A stretch of DNA of 64,000 nt from an uncultured Oscillospiraceae bacterium (GTDB lineage Bacteria; Bacillota; Clostridia; Oscillospirales; Acutalibacteraceae), in the NCBI GenBank assembly GCA_900541905.1, contig UQLQ01000007.1, forward strand, positions 1 through 64,000, read 5' to 3'. Position 1 is the stretch's first letter. The number at the start of each line of letters is the position of its first letter. Below are positions 15,622-24,491 of the stretch, piece after piece. The position numbers and the translations under genes are program-made. The notes under the pieces are model-generated. The model did no database searches, was not told the origin of the DNA, and saw only the letters and a program-made list of their open reading frames with translations.

Positions 15622-16101
15622 CTATTTATGGTAACGACCATGATTTTGTATCTGAAACGCACGATAGATTTGCTCGCAAAGCATTACCCTTGCCAATTGA
15701 TGCGGAAACGTCATACGCGACATGGAAAGCTGCAGCGTCCCGCTTTGTTTGACTTTATCACACAAACCGTGGGAACTTCCAATGACAAAACTGACTGCAC
15801 TGACACCATTCAAAGCCAATGTACCAAGATGCTGTGCCAAGGTCGGAGAATCTATTTGCTTTCCTTCAATGCATAAAGGAATCAGCGTGCTGCCTGCAGC
15901 CAATTGGAGTATCTTCTCCCCTTCTGCTTTCAATGCCTGCTGAATTTGCGTTTCTGATGGCTGTTCTGGCAGTTTATGCTCTGCCACTTCTATGATACGA
16001 AACTTACAGAATGCGCCCAAACGTTTTTGATATTCTTCACACGCTTGTGTCCAGTAGCGTTCCTTCAATTTTCCTACGCAAATACAATTTACCGTCAGCA
16101 T
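15622..16101 (-). CDS. rlmH: 23S rRNA pseudouridine(1915)-N3-methyltransferase RlmH
   Basis: SPOUT-class methyltransferase of 159 residues that methylates pseudouridine 1915 in helix 69 of 23S rRNA. It starts with INCICVGKLKERYW-like sequence and has SFVIGSSHGLCDKV (SAM-binding knot) and the C-terminal signature MTFPHQLARVMLCEQIYRAF. The final HGRYHK matches the conserved YHK end of the family. The ATG is preceded by AAGGAG and lies 9 nt downstream of yycJ. Confidence 0.97.
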   Translation of the reverse strand: MLTVNCICVGKLKERYWTQACEEYQKRLGAFCKFRIIEVAEHKLPEQPSETQIQQALKAEGEKILQLAAGSTLIPLCIEGKQIDSPTLAQHLGTLALNGVSAVSFVIGSSHGLCDKVKQSGTLQLSMSRMTFPHQLARVMLCEQIYRAFQIQNHGRYHK

Positions 16102-16110
16102 AGTTACTCC

Positions 16111-16905
16111 TTAAAATAGAATGGTTCCGTGTTTTGTATTTTCTCTTGGTGCAATATCAATTTCATAATCAAGACCTCGCTTGAGTCCTTCCATTGTCAA
16201 CGAGCAAAGAGAGGTTTGCAGTGCAATATCAGGCGTATTGTTTTCGTGACTTAAGTGCGCCAACAAAAAACGAGCCGTTCCCATTTTTGCCAGTTTGGGC
16301 AAAATATCGGCACAGGCTGTATTGGATAAGTGTCCGTAATCGGAAATAATACGCTGCTTTAAGATATAAGGATAATTACCTGTTTTCAGCATACCGACAT
16401 CGTGATTGGATTCCAATACAACAAAATCGCTGCCCGCCAAATTATGATATACTTGCTCTGTCATACAGCCTAAATCGGTTGCAAACGACAATGTGCGGTC
16501 ATCCGCAGTTGTAATATGAAACCCAATTCCCTCCGCACAGTCATGCAGTGTAGGAAACGATGAAATCCACATACCCGCACATTCAATTCCTCTACCGTCT
16601 ACCAGCTCTGCCGGAACATCTGCATTCAGCTGCTGCGATTCTTCCAACGCTTGCAACGTACCTTGAGAAGAAAACACAGGTATTTTATATTTAGAAGTAA
16701 ATACACGGAGTCCCTTGATGTGGTCCGTATGTTCATGAGTCAGAAATATCGCCTTAATCGCTCCAATCGGAATATCACATGCAGACAGCATTTCTTGTAT
16801 TTGTTTTGCACTGCGGCCAATATCAATTAAAATACCGGCATCTGCAGAGCCAACAAAATAACTGTTCCCACTGCTCCCGCTGAATAATGGGCAAATTCTG
16901 GCCAT
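16111..16905 (-). CDS. yycJ: YycJ/WalJ-type metallo-beta-lactamase-fold hydrolase
   Basis: A 264-residue MBL-fold protein. The metal motif is TH-EHTDH (FLTHEHTDHIKGLR), with further ligand segments LHDCAEGIGFH, FATDLGC and LSHENN. The start ICPLFSGSSGNSYFVG is characteristic of YycJ, which in bacilli lies next to walK/walR and is implicated in coordinating cell division with DNA replication. Here it is beside rlmH, an arrangement common in Firmicutes, without walKR. AGGAG precedes the ATG. Confidence 0.93.
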   Translation of the reverse strand: MARICPLFSGSSGNSYFVGSADAGILIDIGRSAKQIQEMLSACDIPIGAIKAIFLTHEHTDHIKGLRVFTSKYKIPVFSSQGTLQALEESQQLNADVPAELVDGRGIECAGMWISSFPTLHDCAEGIGFHITTADDRTLSFATDLGCMTEQVYHNLAGSDFVVLESNHDVGMLKTGNYPYILKQRIISDYGHLSNTACADILPKLAKMGTARFLLAHLSHENNTPDIALQTSLCSLTMEGLKRGLDYEIDIAPRENTKHGTILF

Positions 16906-16934
16906 ATTTCTCCTCCATTGCTTTTGTACTTCTT

Positions 16935-17342
16935 TTAATGAATTTCAAGGGGTAATTGTAATTCGATTGCTTTTAAAAGAGCATGATTAAAAATTGTAAT
17001 AAAATCAGCGCCGTCGCTGGTGATAAAATAATTGGCAAGGTCCGTTATCTCTTCACTGATAAGAACCTCCCACGGTGGTTCTTTGGATAAGTCATCTATA
17101 TCCCAAATGATTTGGTGCGGTTTTAAATTTTTGAGTTCTGCTGTGATAACGCTCAATTCTTCTCTGGCTTGCTCTGCATGTTCAGGCAATAAATAGCCTT
17201 GATATACGTCATTCATAATGACAGGAAAGCGGCTTCCCCACTTTCTGTATTCTAAATGATATGCCACTGTTGAAAAAAACGAATGAAGAAAGTCCGCACT
17301 TCCGATTGGAAAAAAGAAATATTGCACTTGAAACCCTACCAT
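16935..17342 (-). CDS. Imm70-like immunity protein, orphan
   Basis: A 135-residue protein whose motifs SADFLHSFFSTVAYHLE, WGSRFPVIMNDVYQGYL, IIWDIDDLSKEPPW and ITDLANYFITSDG match the Imm70 family, predicted to neutralise contact-dependent or polymorphic toxins. The ATG at 17342 is chosen because AGGTGG lies 5 nt before it; a GTG three codons earlier also opens the frame. No toxin gene lies on either side: yycJ is downstream and murA upstream. The family assignment is from memory of its motifs. Confidence 0.72.
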   Translation of the reverse strand: MVGFQVQYFFFPIGSADFLHSFFSTVAYHLEYRKWGSRFPVIMNDVYQGYLLPEHAEQAREELSVITAELKNLKPHQIIWDIDDLSKEPPWEVLISEEITDLANYFITSDGADFITIFNHALLKAIELQLPLEIH

Positions 17343-17388
17343 GACACCCACCTGATTTCTGTTTCGCAGTAATTATCAGTGATAGCAC

Positions 17389-17423
17389 GAAAGAACCTAT
17401 CGCATTGTACGACAGGCTCTTTC
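17389..17423. repeat. Hairpin between murA and the Imm70-like gene
   Basis: Near-perfect inverted repeat of 14-nt arms, GAAAGAACCTATCG (17389-17402) and CGACAGGCTCTTTC (17410-17423), with a 7-nt loop. No T tract follows on either strand, so it is not a standard intrinsic terminator. Confidence 0.6.
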
Positions 17424-17463
17424 TGCATATCATTATCAAATTTCAGCAAATATCGTTTGCAGC

Positions 17464-18747
17464 TTACATTGCCTTTGGCTGTGTATCTTCAGGCGTGTGA
17501 ATTCGTTTGATATCTGCTCCTAATTTTTGTAATTTTTCGACGATGTCTTCATAACCGCGCTCAATGTGACGAATTTCTTCAATTTGGCTTACACCCTTTG
17601 CACATAAAGCAGCAATCACCACTGCCGCACCTGCGCGTAAATCCGTTGCTTTTACAGGCGCTGCATTTAAATGGTCCACGCCTTCAATCACGGCTAATTT
17701 ACCGTCTACTGAGAATTGTGCGCCCATACGGCGTAATTCTTCCACATAGCGGAAACGACTGTCCCAAACACTTTCCGTAATAATGCTGGTACCATGTGCA
17801 ATTGCAAGCAAAACGGAAATTTGCGGTTGCATATCTGTTGGAAAGCCGGGGTGCGGCATTGTTTTTACATTGCATTTTTGCAATTGTCCTTCGCGTTTAA
17901 TATGAATGGAATCGTCAAACTCTTCGACAATCACACCCATTTCCTCCAGTTTTGCAGAAATAGATTCCAAATGCTTTGGAATTACATTTTCAACCACTGC
18001 ATCGCCGCCGGTTGCTGCAATAGCCACCATATAAGTACCTGCTTCAATTTGGTCAGGAATAATAGAATATGTAGTACCATGCAAGTGGTCCACACCATAA
18101 ATTTTAATTACATCGGTACCTGCACCTCTAATGTCTGCACCCATGGAACTTAAAAAGTTTGCAAGGTCTACAATATGAGGTTCTTTGGCTGCATTTTCAA
18201 TGACAGTCAAACCTTTTGCTTTTACGGCAGCCAACATAATATTAATGGTAGCGCCGACAGACACTACATCCATATAAACATTGTTACCTGTAAGCTCTTG
18301 TGCTTGTACATCTACCATACCGCCATCCAAACTGTAGGAAGCCCCCAAAGCGGAAAAGCCTTTCAAATGCTGGTCGATAGGTCTTACACCAAAATCACAG
18401 CCGCCCGGCATGGAAACCACAGCATGATGAAAACGGCCCAATAAGGAGCCAAGAAGATAATACGACCCTCTCATATGTCTTGCAAGCTCATAAGAAGCAA
18501 TATGAGAATGAATCGGTCTGGGATCTATTTCAATTGTAGATTTATTGATTCTTTTAATGACTGCACCCATATCATGAATAATATGAAGCATATCGTTTAC
18601 GTCAGTAATATTCGGTACATTTTCTATACGGCAAACTTCCTCTGACAAAATTGCCGCCGGTATAATAGCAATGGCAGCATTTTTAGCACCACTAATTGTA
18701 ACAGTACCTTTTAGTGGTTTGCCGCCTGTAACTACATATTTATCCAA
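17464..18747 (-). CDS. murA: UDP-N-acetylglucosamine 1-carboxyvinyltransferase MurA
   Basis: Transfers enolpyruvate from PEP to UDP-GlcNAc, the first committed step of peptidoglycan synthesis. The roughly 427-residue protein has the substrate motif SGAKNAAIAIIPA near the start and the catalytic loop MPGGCDFGVRPIDQHLKGF with its cysteine, the target of fosfomycin. The later FPTDMQPQISVLLAIAHG and RAGAAVVIAALCA are also typical. No ATG is available: TTG at 18747 gives the normal N-terminus (LDKYVVTGG) and has GGGG upstream; a TTG at 18762 is also open. Confidence 0.96.
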   Translation of the reverse strand: MDKYVVTGGKPLKGTVTISGAKNAAIAIIPAAILSEEVCRIENVPNITDVNDMLHIIHDMGAVIKRINKSTIEIDPRPIHSHIASYELARHMRGSYYLLGSLLGRFHHAVVSMPGGCDFGVRPIDQHLKGFSALGASYSLDGGMVDVQAQELTGNNVYMDVVSVGATINIMLAAVKAKGLTVIENAAKEPHIVDLANFLSSMGADIRGAGTDVIKIYGVDHLHGTTYSIIPDQIEAGTYMVAIAATGGDAVVENVIPKHLESISAKLEEMGVIVEEFDDSIHIKREGQLQKCNVKTMPHPGFPTDMQPQISVLLAIAHGTSIITESVWDSRFRYVEELRRMGAQFSVDGKLAVIEGVDHLNAAPVKATDLRAGAAVVIAALCAKGVSQIEEIRHIERGYEDIVEKLQKLGADIKRIHTPEDTQPKAM

Positions 18748-18850
18748 TGAGACACGCCCCAATCGTTGTGTTATGTTCCAACTTGAACATTCTATATATC
18801 ATTTATCTGAAAAATATAATCATCGTAAAATATAAAAAACATCTCCATTG

Positions 18851-18879
18851 ATAATAATACATTGACAGAAAAAAGTCAA
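18851..18879 (-). promoter_or_regulatory. Sigma-A promoter of murA
   Basis: Minus-strand TTGACT (18874-18879), 17-nt spacer, TATTAT (18851-18856), about 100 nt upstream of the murA start. A dyad TTGAC-N8-GTCAA (18862-18879) overlaps the -35 box. The rest of the region between murA and the hydrolase terminator holds nothing else I can assign. Confidence 0.72.
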
Positions 18880-19050
18880 TCTCTCACAAAAATTTATTCT
18901 TAACATTGTGAAAAACTGCAAAGAATCCGGCATTATCCTATACTATTGCAGAACTTATCAAAAGAATGGACAAAAAATTAGGAATCAATCCTATTTCCTA
19001 CCGGATAGATGTTTCTCTTTCTTATATCAACATCATACCACAAAATAAAA

Positions 19051-19079
19051 AAAGTTTTGCAGAAAGACTGCAAAACTTT
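19051..19079 (-). terminator. Terminator of the M23 peptidase gene
   Basis: Arms AAAGTTTTGCAG (19051-19062) and CTGCAAAACTTT (19068-19079), 5-nt loop. On the minus strand they are followed by TTTTATTTT, 8 nt after the stop codon. Confidence 0.92.
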
Positions 19080-19086
19080 TGTAAAA

Positions 19087-20595
19087 TTAAGGTGTTACGT
19101 AATTTAACGGGTCAACATGAGTTCCGTTTTCAATTACTTCAAAGTGCAAGTGTGCACCAAAAGAGTTGCCGGTATTGCCTACCAAAGCAATCGGTTGTCC
19201 TTTAAACACTTTCTCTCCGGCCTGTACAAGCAATTTGCTTGTATGGCCATATAACGTTTTTCTTCCGTTGCCATGATTGATAATAACATATAACCCGTAG
19301 CCGGAGTTGTCCATTTGAGCCAACTCTACAGTACCGGCATCTGCCGCTACAATGGTTTCACCGTAAGTATTTCCGTTTGCAATGTCAATACCATTGTGGT
19401 GTGTACCCCATCTGAAAGAAAAAGGACTGCTAATGGTATGAACGGTTGGAACCGGCCAAGTTAGTGTACCGCTGCTTTCGCCCGGCACACTGCCGTCCGG
19501 CGGAGTTTTGGTACCTTCAATCACAACTTTTGTTACAGGTTCTTGTGTTACAGTGGTAGAAATATTGGAACGTTCCGCTTCTTTGCCGTTGATATAAGTT
19601 ACAGTATCAACGCATGTTGCTTTACCGTTCTCACCTTCTGTAACTACTTTGGAATACGTGTTGTATTTTGTATCATCTGTTTGTACTTCTGTCTCAAATT
19701 CAACATCTTTTTCATATGTTTCTTCTTTTACAACAGAAATGTTCAAAATGGATTTTTTTACAATTACACTTAATTTATCGCCATTTTGCAGCGGAGAAGA
19801 TACATTTGGATTCAACGCTTTTAATTCATTGGCAGTGGTGCCAAATTTTTCGGCCAAAGAATCCCATGTATCATCTTCAGCAACTGTATAGCCCATAGGC
19901 TTGCTGGAGAGACCTGTTAATTGTGCTTTGATAGAATCCGCTGATTCAATGCTGGCAACAGGATAAATGTCTGTTTTGGTTTGAATATCGTCTTCAAATG
20001 AAATCGATTCATAGGTTTCAGGAGCATTGTTATTGAGCAAATCCTGCAGCATGTTGTCTAAATCGACAGCATTTTCAACAGCTCCAATGAAATTGCCGTT
20101 TACGTAAAGGCCGACAGCCTCTTTGTAAGTACTGGTGCTTTTTTCGGCCAATACCTCTGTGCTTACTGTAGTAAGTTTTGTTGTATCGGATGATGAAGCA
20201 GTAGCAACTATTTGTTTTGGCTGTATCATTAAAGTGTCTGAAGCGTTTTCTGCCATAAGCTGATTCATTACTTCAAACGGTTCTCCGTAAACAATTTGTC
20301 TTTCTTGTGCGGATGCACTGACACCGTTTGCAGACTGCATAGCGAAACCGAAAGAAACGGTTAACGCTGCAACTCCCAATGCCGGAGCAATTACATGTAA
20401 TGCATATTTTGCAATTCTCTTATGAAAACTGCCTGTATGTTGAGTTCCTTCTGCAATACACTCTGCTTGTACTGCAAAGTGAGCAAGCACCCTTTGAATG
20501 GTTGCAGAATATAACTTCTTTGTTAATTGAAACATGGATTGGCAAATGCCTTTCCAAATTTGATGCATTCGTTTCAGTCCTGAGCTATGTTCCAT
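19087..20595 (-). CDS. LysM/G5/M23 cell-wall metallopeptidase
   Basis: A 502-residue exported murein hydrolase. One hydrophobic segment at about 65-90 (HVIAPALGVAALTVSFGFAM) follows a basic N-terminus, so it is probably membrane-anchored or secreted. Next come a LysM module (YTVAEDDTWDSLAEKFGTT), a G5-like domain (VEFETEVQTDDTKYNTYSKV) and a C-terminal peptidase M23 domain. Zinc and catalytic residues are visible in HNGIDIANG, LYGHTS and GAHLHFEV. Such proteins cleave peptidoglycan cross-bridges or activate other hydrolases. The chosen ATG has AGGGAG unusually close, so the start could lie further in. Confidence 0.93.
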   Translation of the reverse strand: MEHSSGLKRMHQIWKGICQSMFQLTKKLYSATIQRVLAHFAVQAECIAEGTQHTGSFHKRIAKYALHVIAPALGVAALTVSFGFAMQSANGVSASAQERQIVYGEPFEVMNQLMAENASDTLMIQPKQIVATASSSDTTKLTTVSTEVLAEKSTSTYKEAVGLYVNGNFIGAVENAVDLDNMLQDLLNNNAPETYESISFEDDIQTKTDIYPVASIESADSIKAQLTGLSSKPMGYTVAEDDTWDSLAEKFGTTANELKALNPNVSSPLQNGDKLSVIVKKSILNISVVKEETYEKDVEFETEVQTDDTKYNTYSKVVTEGENGKATCVDTVTYINGKEAERSNISTTVTQEPVTKVVIEGTKTPPDGSVPGESSGTLTWPVPTVHTISSPFSFRWGTHHNGIDIANGNTYGETIVAADAGTVELAQMDNSGYGLYVIINHGNGRKTLYGHTSKLLVQAGEKVFKGQPIALVGNTGNSFGAHLHFEVIENGTHVDPLNYVTP

Positions 20596-20699
20596 TCTCC
20601 CTTGATTGGATTCAGAACGTTTAAACTGAAAAAGTTTAATAGTGAATCTTCCTCTCGTTACGAATTAAATTGTTACATTCGTGTAATCTTTCTCTGTGT

Positions 20700-20728
20700 A
20701 TACTACTATAAAAATTACAAATTTGCAA
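20700..20728 (-). promoter_or_regulatory. Possible promoter of the M23 peptidase gene
   Basis: Minus-strand TTGCAA (20723-20728), 17-nt spacer, TAGTAT (20700-20705), roughly 105 nt upstream of the start codon. Moderate match to the sigma-A consensus. Confidence 0.4.
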
Positions 20729-20774
20729 CCTTTTTTCCGAACGATTAGAAAATTATGTGAACTTTGCTTATAAA

Positions 20775-21230
20775 TTATTCGTATTTTAGTTGTTCTACTG
20801 TCCAATTTGCAATATAAGGAAGGAATTCTTTTGCTTGATTTTTTGCATCTTCCAAATCGTGTTCCAAATAATTTCCGCATTCTACTGCTGTATTTCCCGG
20901 AATTTCTCCCTCATAATTGGCAATGTCTGTCATAATTCTTTGAATTAATGCAATGGCGTCTTCCGGTTTCATATCTCTTACCAAAAAGTAAAAACCGGTT
21001 CGGCATCCCATAGGACCAAAATAAATAATTTTGTGTTCATATTCAGAATTACGGGAAATCGTAGCAAACAAATGCTCAATGGTATGCATGGAAGCGGTCG
21101 GTAAAAATGGAGGAACATTTGGTTTCTTCATTCGAATATCATAGGTAATAATATCATCATCAATTCTGGAAGTATAAATACCCGGCTGTAATTTTGTATG
21201 GTCTACGCAAAAACTTGGAATTCTTTTCAT
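20775..21230 (-). CDS. luxS: S-ribosylhomocysteine lyase LuxS
   Basis: Cleaves S-ribosylhomocysteine to homocysteine and the precursor of autoinducer-2, recycling the by-product of methylation. The 151-residue metalloenzyme shows the ligands H49 and H53 in HTIEHLFAT and C118 in VECGNYLEHDL, plus the conserved C76 in GPMGCRTGFYF. GGAG precedes the ATG. It starts 4 nt after the gene upstream, so the two are probably co-transcribed. No pfs gene lies nearby. Confidence 0.97.
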   Translation of the reverse strand: MKRIPSFCVDHTKLQPGIYTSRIDDDIITYDIRMKKPNVPPFLPTASMHTIEHLFATISRNSEYEHKIIYFGPMGCRTGFYFLVRDMKPEDAIALIQRIMTDIANYEGEIPGNTAVECGNYLEHDLEDAKNQAKEFLPYIANWTVEQLKYE

Positions 21231-21234
21231 AATG

Positions 21235-22089
21235 TCATAACTCCTTTTTCTGATTCATTAATACATGTTTGGACTGCTCAACTGCCAACTCAAACAAATC
21301 CATATAACTTTCTGTACGGTTAGCGGTATCCTCTATCGGCCATTGCCACTGGGCATGATACGTATTGGCATAATCGTAAGCATCACCTTCATTGATGCCC
21401 CTGAAATAACTGGATAAACGTCTTTTATACTCTTTGCCGCGTTCCATACGTTCAAAAAAGCTTTTTTTCAGCGTAGAACGGTCGTTGAGCATACCGCAAG
21501 TTTTTCTTGCATCTTCTGTTGCCTGTAACAAAACAGACAATTCTTGTTTTTCGTCAAATAAACTGTCCAACAAATAGCAATATAATGATGCTACCTCAAG
21601 CTGTACCGCCTCATCCTTCGGAAATATTTGCTTCATATCAAACTCTATGGGCAATTGCCCTTTCAGATAACGCAACATAATAATATCCAAAGAAGTTTCT
21701 ATTTTATTTCTCAGCGACAGCTCTTGCTCTTTTGGGTGCGCTTGTTTGAGCATATGCAATCCATATTGGATAAAGGGCTCTGTGTGTTTTTTTAAAACAG
21801 CACGGCATTCCAATCCAAAACGGTAACAACGCAAGACGGGAGTATCTCCTTTCTGCCGATAGTCGTCAATGGCTTTCAAAACGGTGGATAACTCCAAGCT
21901 GTCAAACCGTTCTGTATAAGATTTTAACATAATACCCGACTGCCAAAACAAAAAACGATGAAAGGTTAAAAATTCATACCCTTGCACGCCCCATAAAAAA
22001 GCGTTTTGATTCCACTCTTTTATGCTTTGAGAAACAGCATATTCACCTATTTGCTCCCCATATAAATGTTGGCATATTAATGTAAACAA
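21235..22089 (-). CDS. Protein with a possible zinc-dependent phospholipase C-like fold
   Basis: A 284-residue protein not clearly recognised. The N-terminus (QHLYGEQIGEY, then FLWGVQGYEFLTFHRFLFW) resembles the start of a family of zinc-dependent phospholipase C-like proteins common in Clostridia, where an aromatic-rich GxQGPD segment follows the first histidine. Here GYEF replaces the usual GPDF, so a metal ligand may be missing. The rest is helical, with no membrane segment. The start is TTG, 7 nt after GGAGGG. It lies 4 nt upstream of luxS, suggesting one transcript but no shared function. Confidence 0.5.
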   Translation of the reverse strand: MFTLICQHLYGEQIGEYAVSQSIKEWNQNAFLWGVQGYEFLTFHRFLFWQSGIMLKSYTERFDSLELSTVLKAIDDYRQKGDTPVLRCYRFGLECRAVLKKHTEPFIQYGLHMLKQAHPKEQELSLRNKIETSLDIIMLRYLKGQLPIEFDMKQIFPKDEAVQLEVASLYCYLLDSLFDEKQELSVLLQATEDARKTCGMLNDRSTLKKSFFERMERGKEYKRRLSSYFRGINEGDAYDYANTYHAQWQWPIEDTANRTESYMDLFELAVEQSKHVLMNQKKEL

Positions 22090-22403
22090 ATACTGTCCCT
22101 CCTTTGCCCTATAAGTGTAGCATAAAAAAGAAAAATAGAAAACCTTTCAACCGAAAAATAAGAACAAGAATTTCTATCGCTATATGCAAATATAATTCAT
22201 CAATGATGAAAGAGAACCTTCCCAAATACATTATCGTTATTCATAATCCGTAGAAATTCTTTTTTGATTCTCTTTTTCTGACTCTAAAATCATGCATACA
22301 TCACACTCTGCGGAAGCATAACGCTTTTCAAATACATAGGCAACCCTTTCATGTTTTCTTTACTGATAAAGACTGCTGCCCGCTTTTTGTCATAGATGTC
22401 TAT
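22090..22403. other. Intergenic region with a possible decayed ORF
   Basis: No intact gene. On the minus strand two short overlapping frames read like protein: DKKRAAVFISKENMKGLP just inside the right end, and VAYVFEKRYASAECDVCMIL ending at a stop at 22237. A frameshift and stop codons separate them. This could be the remnant of a small gene or chance. No promoter or terminator was recognised. Confidence 0.25.
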
Positions 22404-23264
22404 TTATTGCACCAATGCCATCATATCGTCCTGCGGCGGACAAGTCAGCTCTATCCGATGACCGGTTACGGGATGCACAAATAACACTTTGGAACAGCAC
22501 AGCGCTTGTCTGCCAATGCCATTTAAGTGACCGCCATACATATCGTCACCTGCAAGAGGATGACCTATGTGAGAAAAATGCACACGAATTTGATGTGTCC
22601 GCCCTGTTTCCAGACGAATCTGCAGCAAAGTATGATGATTGGTGCCCCCAACCGCTTTCCAATGAGTAACCGCACGCTGACCGTCCTTGGCAATTTCTCT
22701 TTGAATGGTATAGCCTTCTTTTAAACGAATGGGAGCATCTATGGTTCCTTCCCCTTTTAAAACACCTTCACAAACAGCCGTGTATTCTTTTTCAATGGAT
22801 TTACTGAGTACTGCTGCCGCATAGCCATGTTTTGCAATTACAATCAAACCCGATGTGTCTTTATCCAGACGATATACGGGATGAAATCCCAATTTTACAC
22901 CATGGATTTGGTAGTGATGAAACAAGGCATTAGCCAGACTGTCTCTGTCATGACCTGCTGTTGGATAGATAGGCATACTCCAATCTTTGTTGATTACGAT
23001 GATGTCGTCATCTTCGTACACAATGGAAAGCGGCAGCGGAACCGCTTCAATATCCTTTTCGATGTCAGGCAAATTGACGCATACCACATCTCCTGTTTTT
23101 AATAAATCATTGGCTCTTCCATGTTCTCCATTGATGGTCAATCCCATTTTGACACGCTTTTGTTTTGTAAGAAGTCTTGCAGATAAGTTGCAGTATCCCC
23201 TTAAAAATACTTTCAGTTTTGATTGTTCCCATTCTTTTGGAACTGTGAATGTCAATGCTCTCAT
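22404..23264 (-). CDS. RluA-family pseudouridine synthase
   Basis: Converts uridine to pseudouridine in rRNA or tRNA; the target is unknown. The 286-residue protein has an S4-like N-terminal part (LRGYCNLSARLLTKQKRVKMG), the catalytic aspartate motif FHPVYRLDKDTSGLIVIAK and the late signature LETGRTHQIRVHFSHIGHP. The frame is open to 23309, but that start falls inside the ilvE terminator hairpin. The ATG at 23264 has AGAGG 9 nt upstream. It is the next gene after ilvE. Confidence 0.93.
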   Translation of the reverse strand: MRALTFTVPKEWEQSKLKVFLRGYCNLSARLLTKQKRVKMGLTINGEHGRANDLLKTGDVVCVNLPDIEKDIEAVPLPLSIVYEDDDIIVINKDWSMPIYPTAGHDRDSLANALFHHYQIHGVKLGFHPVYRLDKDTSGLIVIAKHGYAAAVLSKSIEKEYTAVCEGVLKGEGTIDAPIRLKEGYTIQREIAKDGQRAVTHWKAVGGTNHHTLLQIRLETGRTHQIRVHFSHIGHPLAGDDMYGGHLNGIGRQALCCSKVLFVHPVTGHRIELTCPPQDDMMALVQ

Positions 23265-23289
23265 AGTAATATACCTCTGCAATAAAAAA

Positions 23290-23310
23290 GGTGACAGCTC
23301 TGCTGCCACC
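23290..23310 (-). terminator. Terminator downstream of ilvE
   Basis: Arms GGTGACAGC (23290-23298) and GCTGCCACC (23302-23310) with one mismatch and a 3-nt loop. On the minus strand TTTTTTATT follows. It lies between ilvE and the pseudouridine synthase gene, only about 25 nt before the latter's start codon. Confidence 0.85.
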
Positions 23311-23328
23311 CTTATGATAAAACGGGCT

Positions 23329-24399
23329 TTATTTTACTTCTACGGTCCAATGCATGGTATCTTCAATATTACCCCATTGAATTCCCGTTAAAGTATCATA
23401 TAAGCGTTGTGAAATCTCACCGATTTTACCGTTGTTAATCTCCATTACATGGTCATCCCATTTTAACTGGCCAATCGGAGAAATAACAGCAGCTGTTCCT
23501 GTACCGAATGCTTCTTTCAGCTGTCCGTTTTGATAAGCGTCGTAAATTTCCTGTATCTCAATTGGACGTTCGGATACGTTCAATCCCCAAGATTTTAAAA
23601 TCTCAATGGCAGACATTCTGGTAACGCCGGGTAAAATGGAGCCTTGCAAAGCAGGAGTTACAACCTCATCACCAATCACAAAAAATACGTTCATGGTTCC
23701 TACTTCTTCCACATATTTGCGTTCCACGCCATCCAGCCATAGCACCTGGGTATATTTTTGTTCTTCCGCTTCGTCTTGTGCTTTTAAAGAAGCTGCATAG
23801 TTGCCGCCTGTTTTTGCATAACCCATACCGCCACGAACAGCACGTACATATTTGCTTTCCACATAAATTTTAACCGGATTCAAACCTTCCGGATAATAAG
23901 CGCCAACCGGAGAACAAATCACCATAAACATAAGATGTTTGCCCGGATGTACACCAACGTGTGCATCTGTAGCAAAAATAAAGGGACGAATATATAAGGA
24001 AGTACCTTCTGCGGTTGGAATCCAATCTTTTTCAACAGATACCAATTTTTCAATACATTTTAATGCAAATGCTTCATCTATTTTTGGAATACACAAACGC
24101 TCATTGGATACATTCAGGCGTGCCATATTTTTCTCAGGACGGAATAACAACACGCGTCCGTCTTTGGCACGGTATGCTTTCATGCCTTCAAATACAGTTT
24201 GTCCATAGTGCAAACACATAGCGGAAGGATCCAGCTCAATTGGTCCGTAAGGGACAATACGAGCATCATGCCAGCCTTGACCTTCATCATAATTCATGAC
24301 AAACATGTGGTCTGTAAAAATAGAACCAAAACCAAGTTTTGTTTCATATGTTGGTTTTGCCTTTGGTTGTTTTGTAAGTTCAACTTTGATTTCCTGCAT
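23329..24399 (-). CDS. ilvE: Branched-chain amino acid aminotransferase
   Basis: PLP enzyme of fold type IV, 356 residues, transferring amino groups between glutamate and the keto acids of leucine, isoleucine and valine. Signatures: LHYGQTVFEGMKAYRAKDG, RPFIFATDAHVGVHP, the segment GGNYAASLKAQDEA with the PLP lysine, and the downstream YVEEVGTMNVFFV. Length fits the BCAT group found in Firmicutes and eukaryotes. It carries its own terminator and stands apart from any ilv/leu operon. No T-box or attenuator was seen upstream. Confidence 0.96.
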   Translation of the reverse strand: MQEIKVELTKQPKAKPTYETKLGFGSIFTDHMFVMNYDEGQGWHDARIVPYGPIELDPSAMCLHYGQTVFEGMKAYRAKDGRVLLFRPEKNMARLNVSNERLCIPKIDEAFALKCIEKLVSVEKDWIPTAEGTSLYIRPFIFATDAHVGVHPGKHLMFMVICSPVGAYYPEGLNPVKIYVESKYVRAVRGGMGYAKTGGNYAASLKAQDEAEEQKYTQVLWLDGVERKYVEEVGTMNVFFVIGDEVVTPALQGSILPGVTRMSAIEILKSWGLNVSERPIEIQEIYDAYQNGQLKEAFGTGTAAVISPIGQLKWDDHVMEINNGKIGEISQRLYDTLTGIQWGNIEDTMHWTVEVK

Positions 24400-24491
24400 T
24401 GGGAAAGACCTTCTTTCACTTTATTCTTTTTTATTGTACCACCAAATGACTGCACTTTCAAGCAGCAGTGCAAAAAATATAGTGAATATAG

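Noticed and set aside
18774..18791. ATGTTC-N6-GAACAT dyad near murA as a LexA site
   Set aside because: Half-sites point the wrong way for the GAAC-N4-GTTC consensus, and the site lies downstream of the murA promoter.
24400..24491. Possible leader or T-box upstream of ilvE
   Set aside because: Only a weak TGCACT/AGTGCA pair is present; no T-box sequence, specifier loop or antiterminator.
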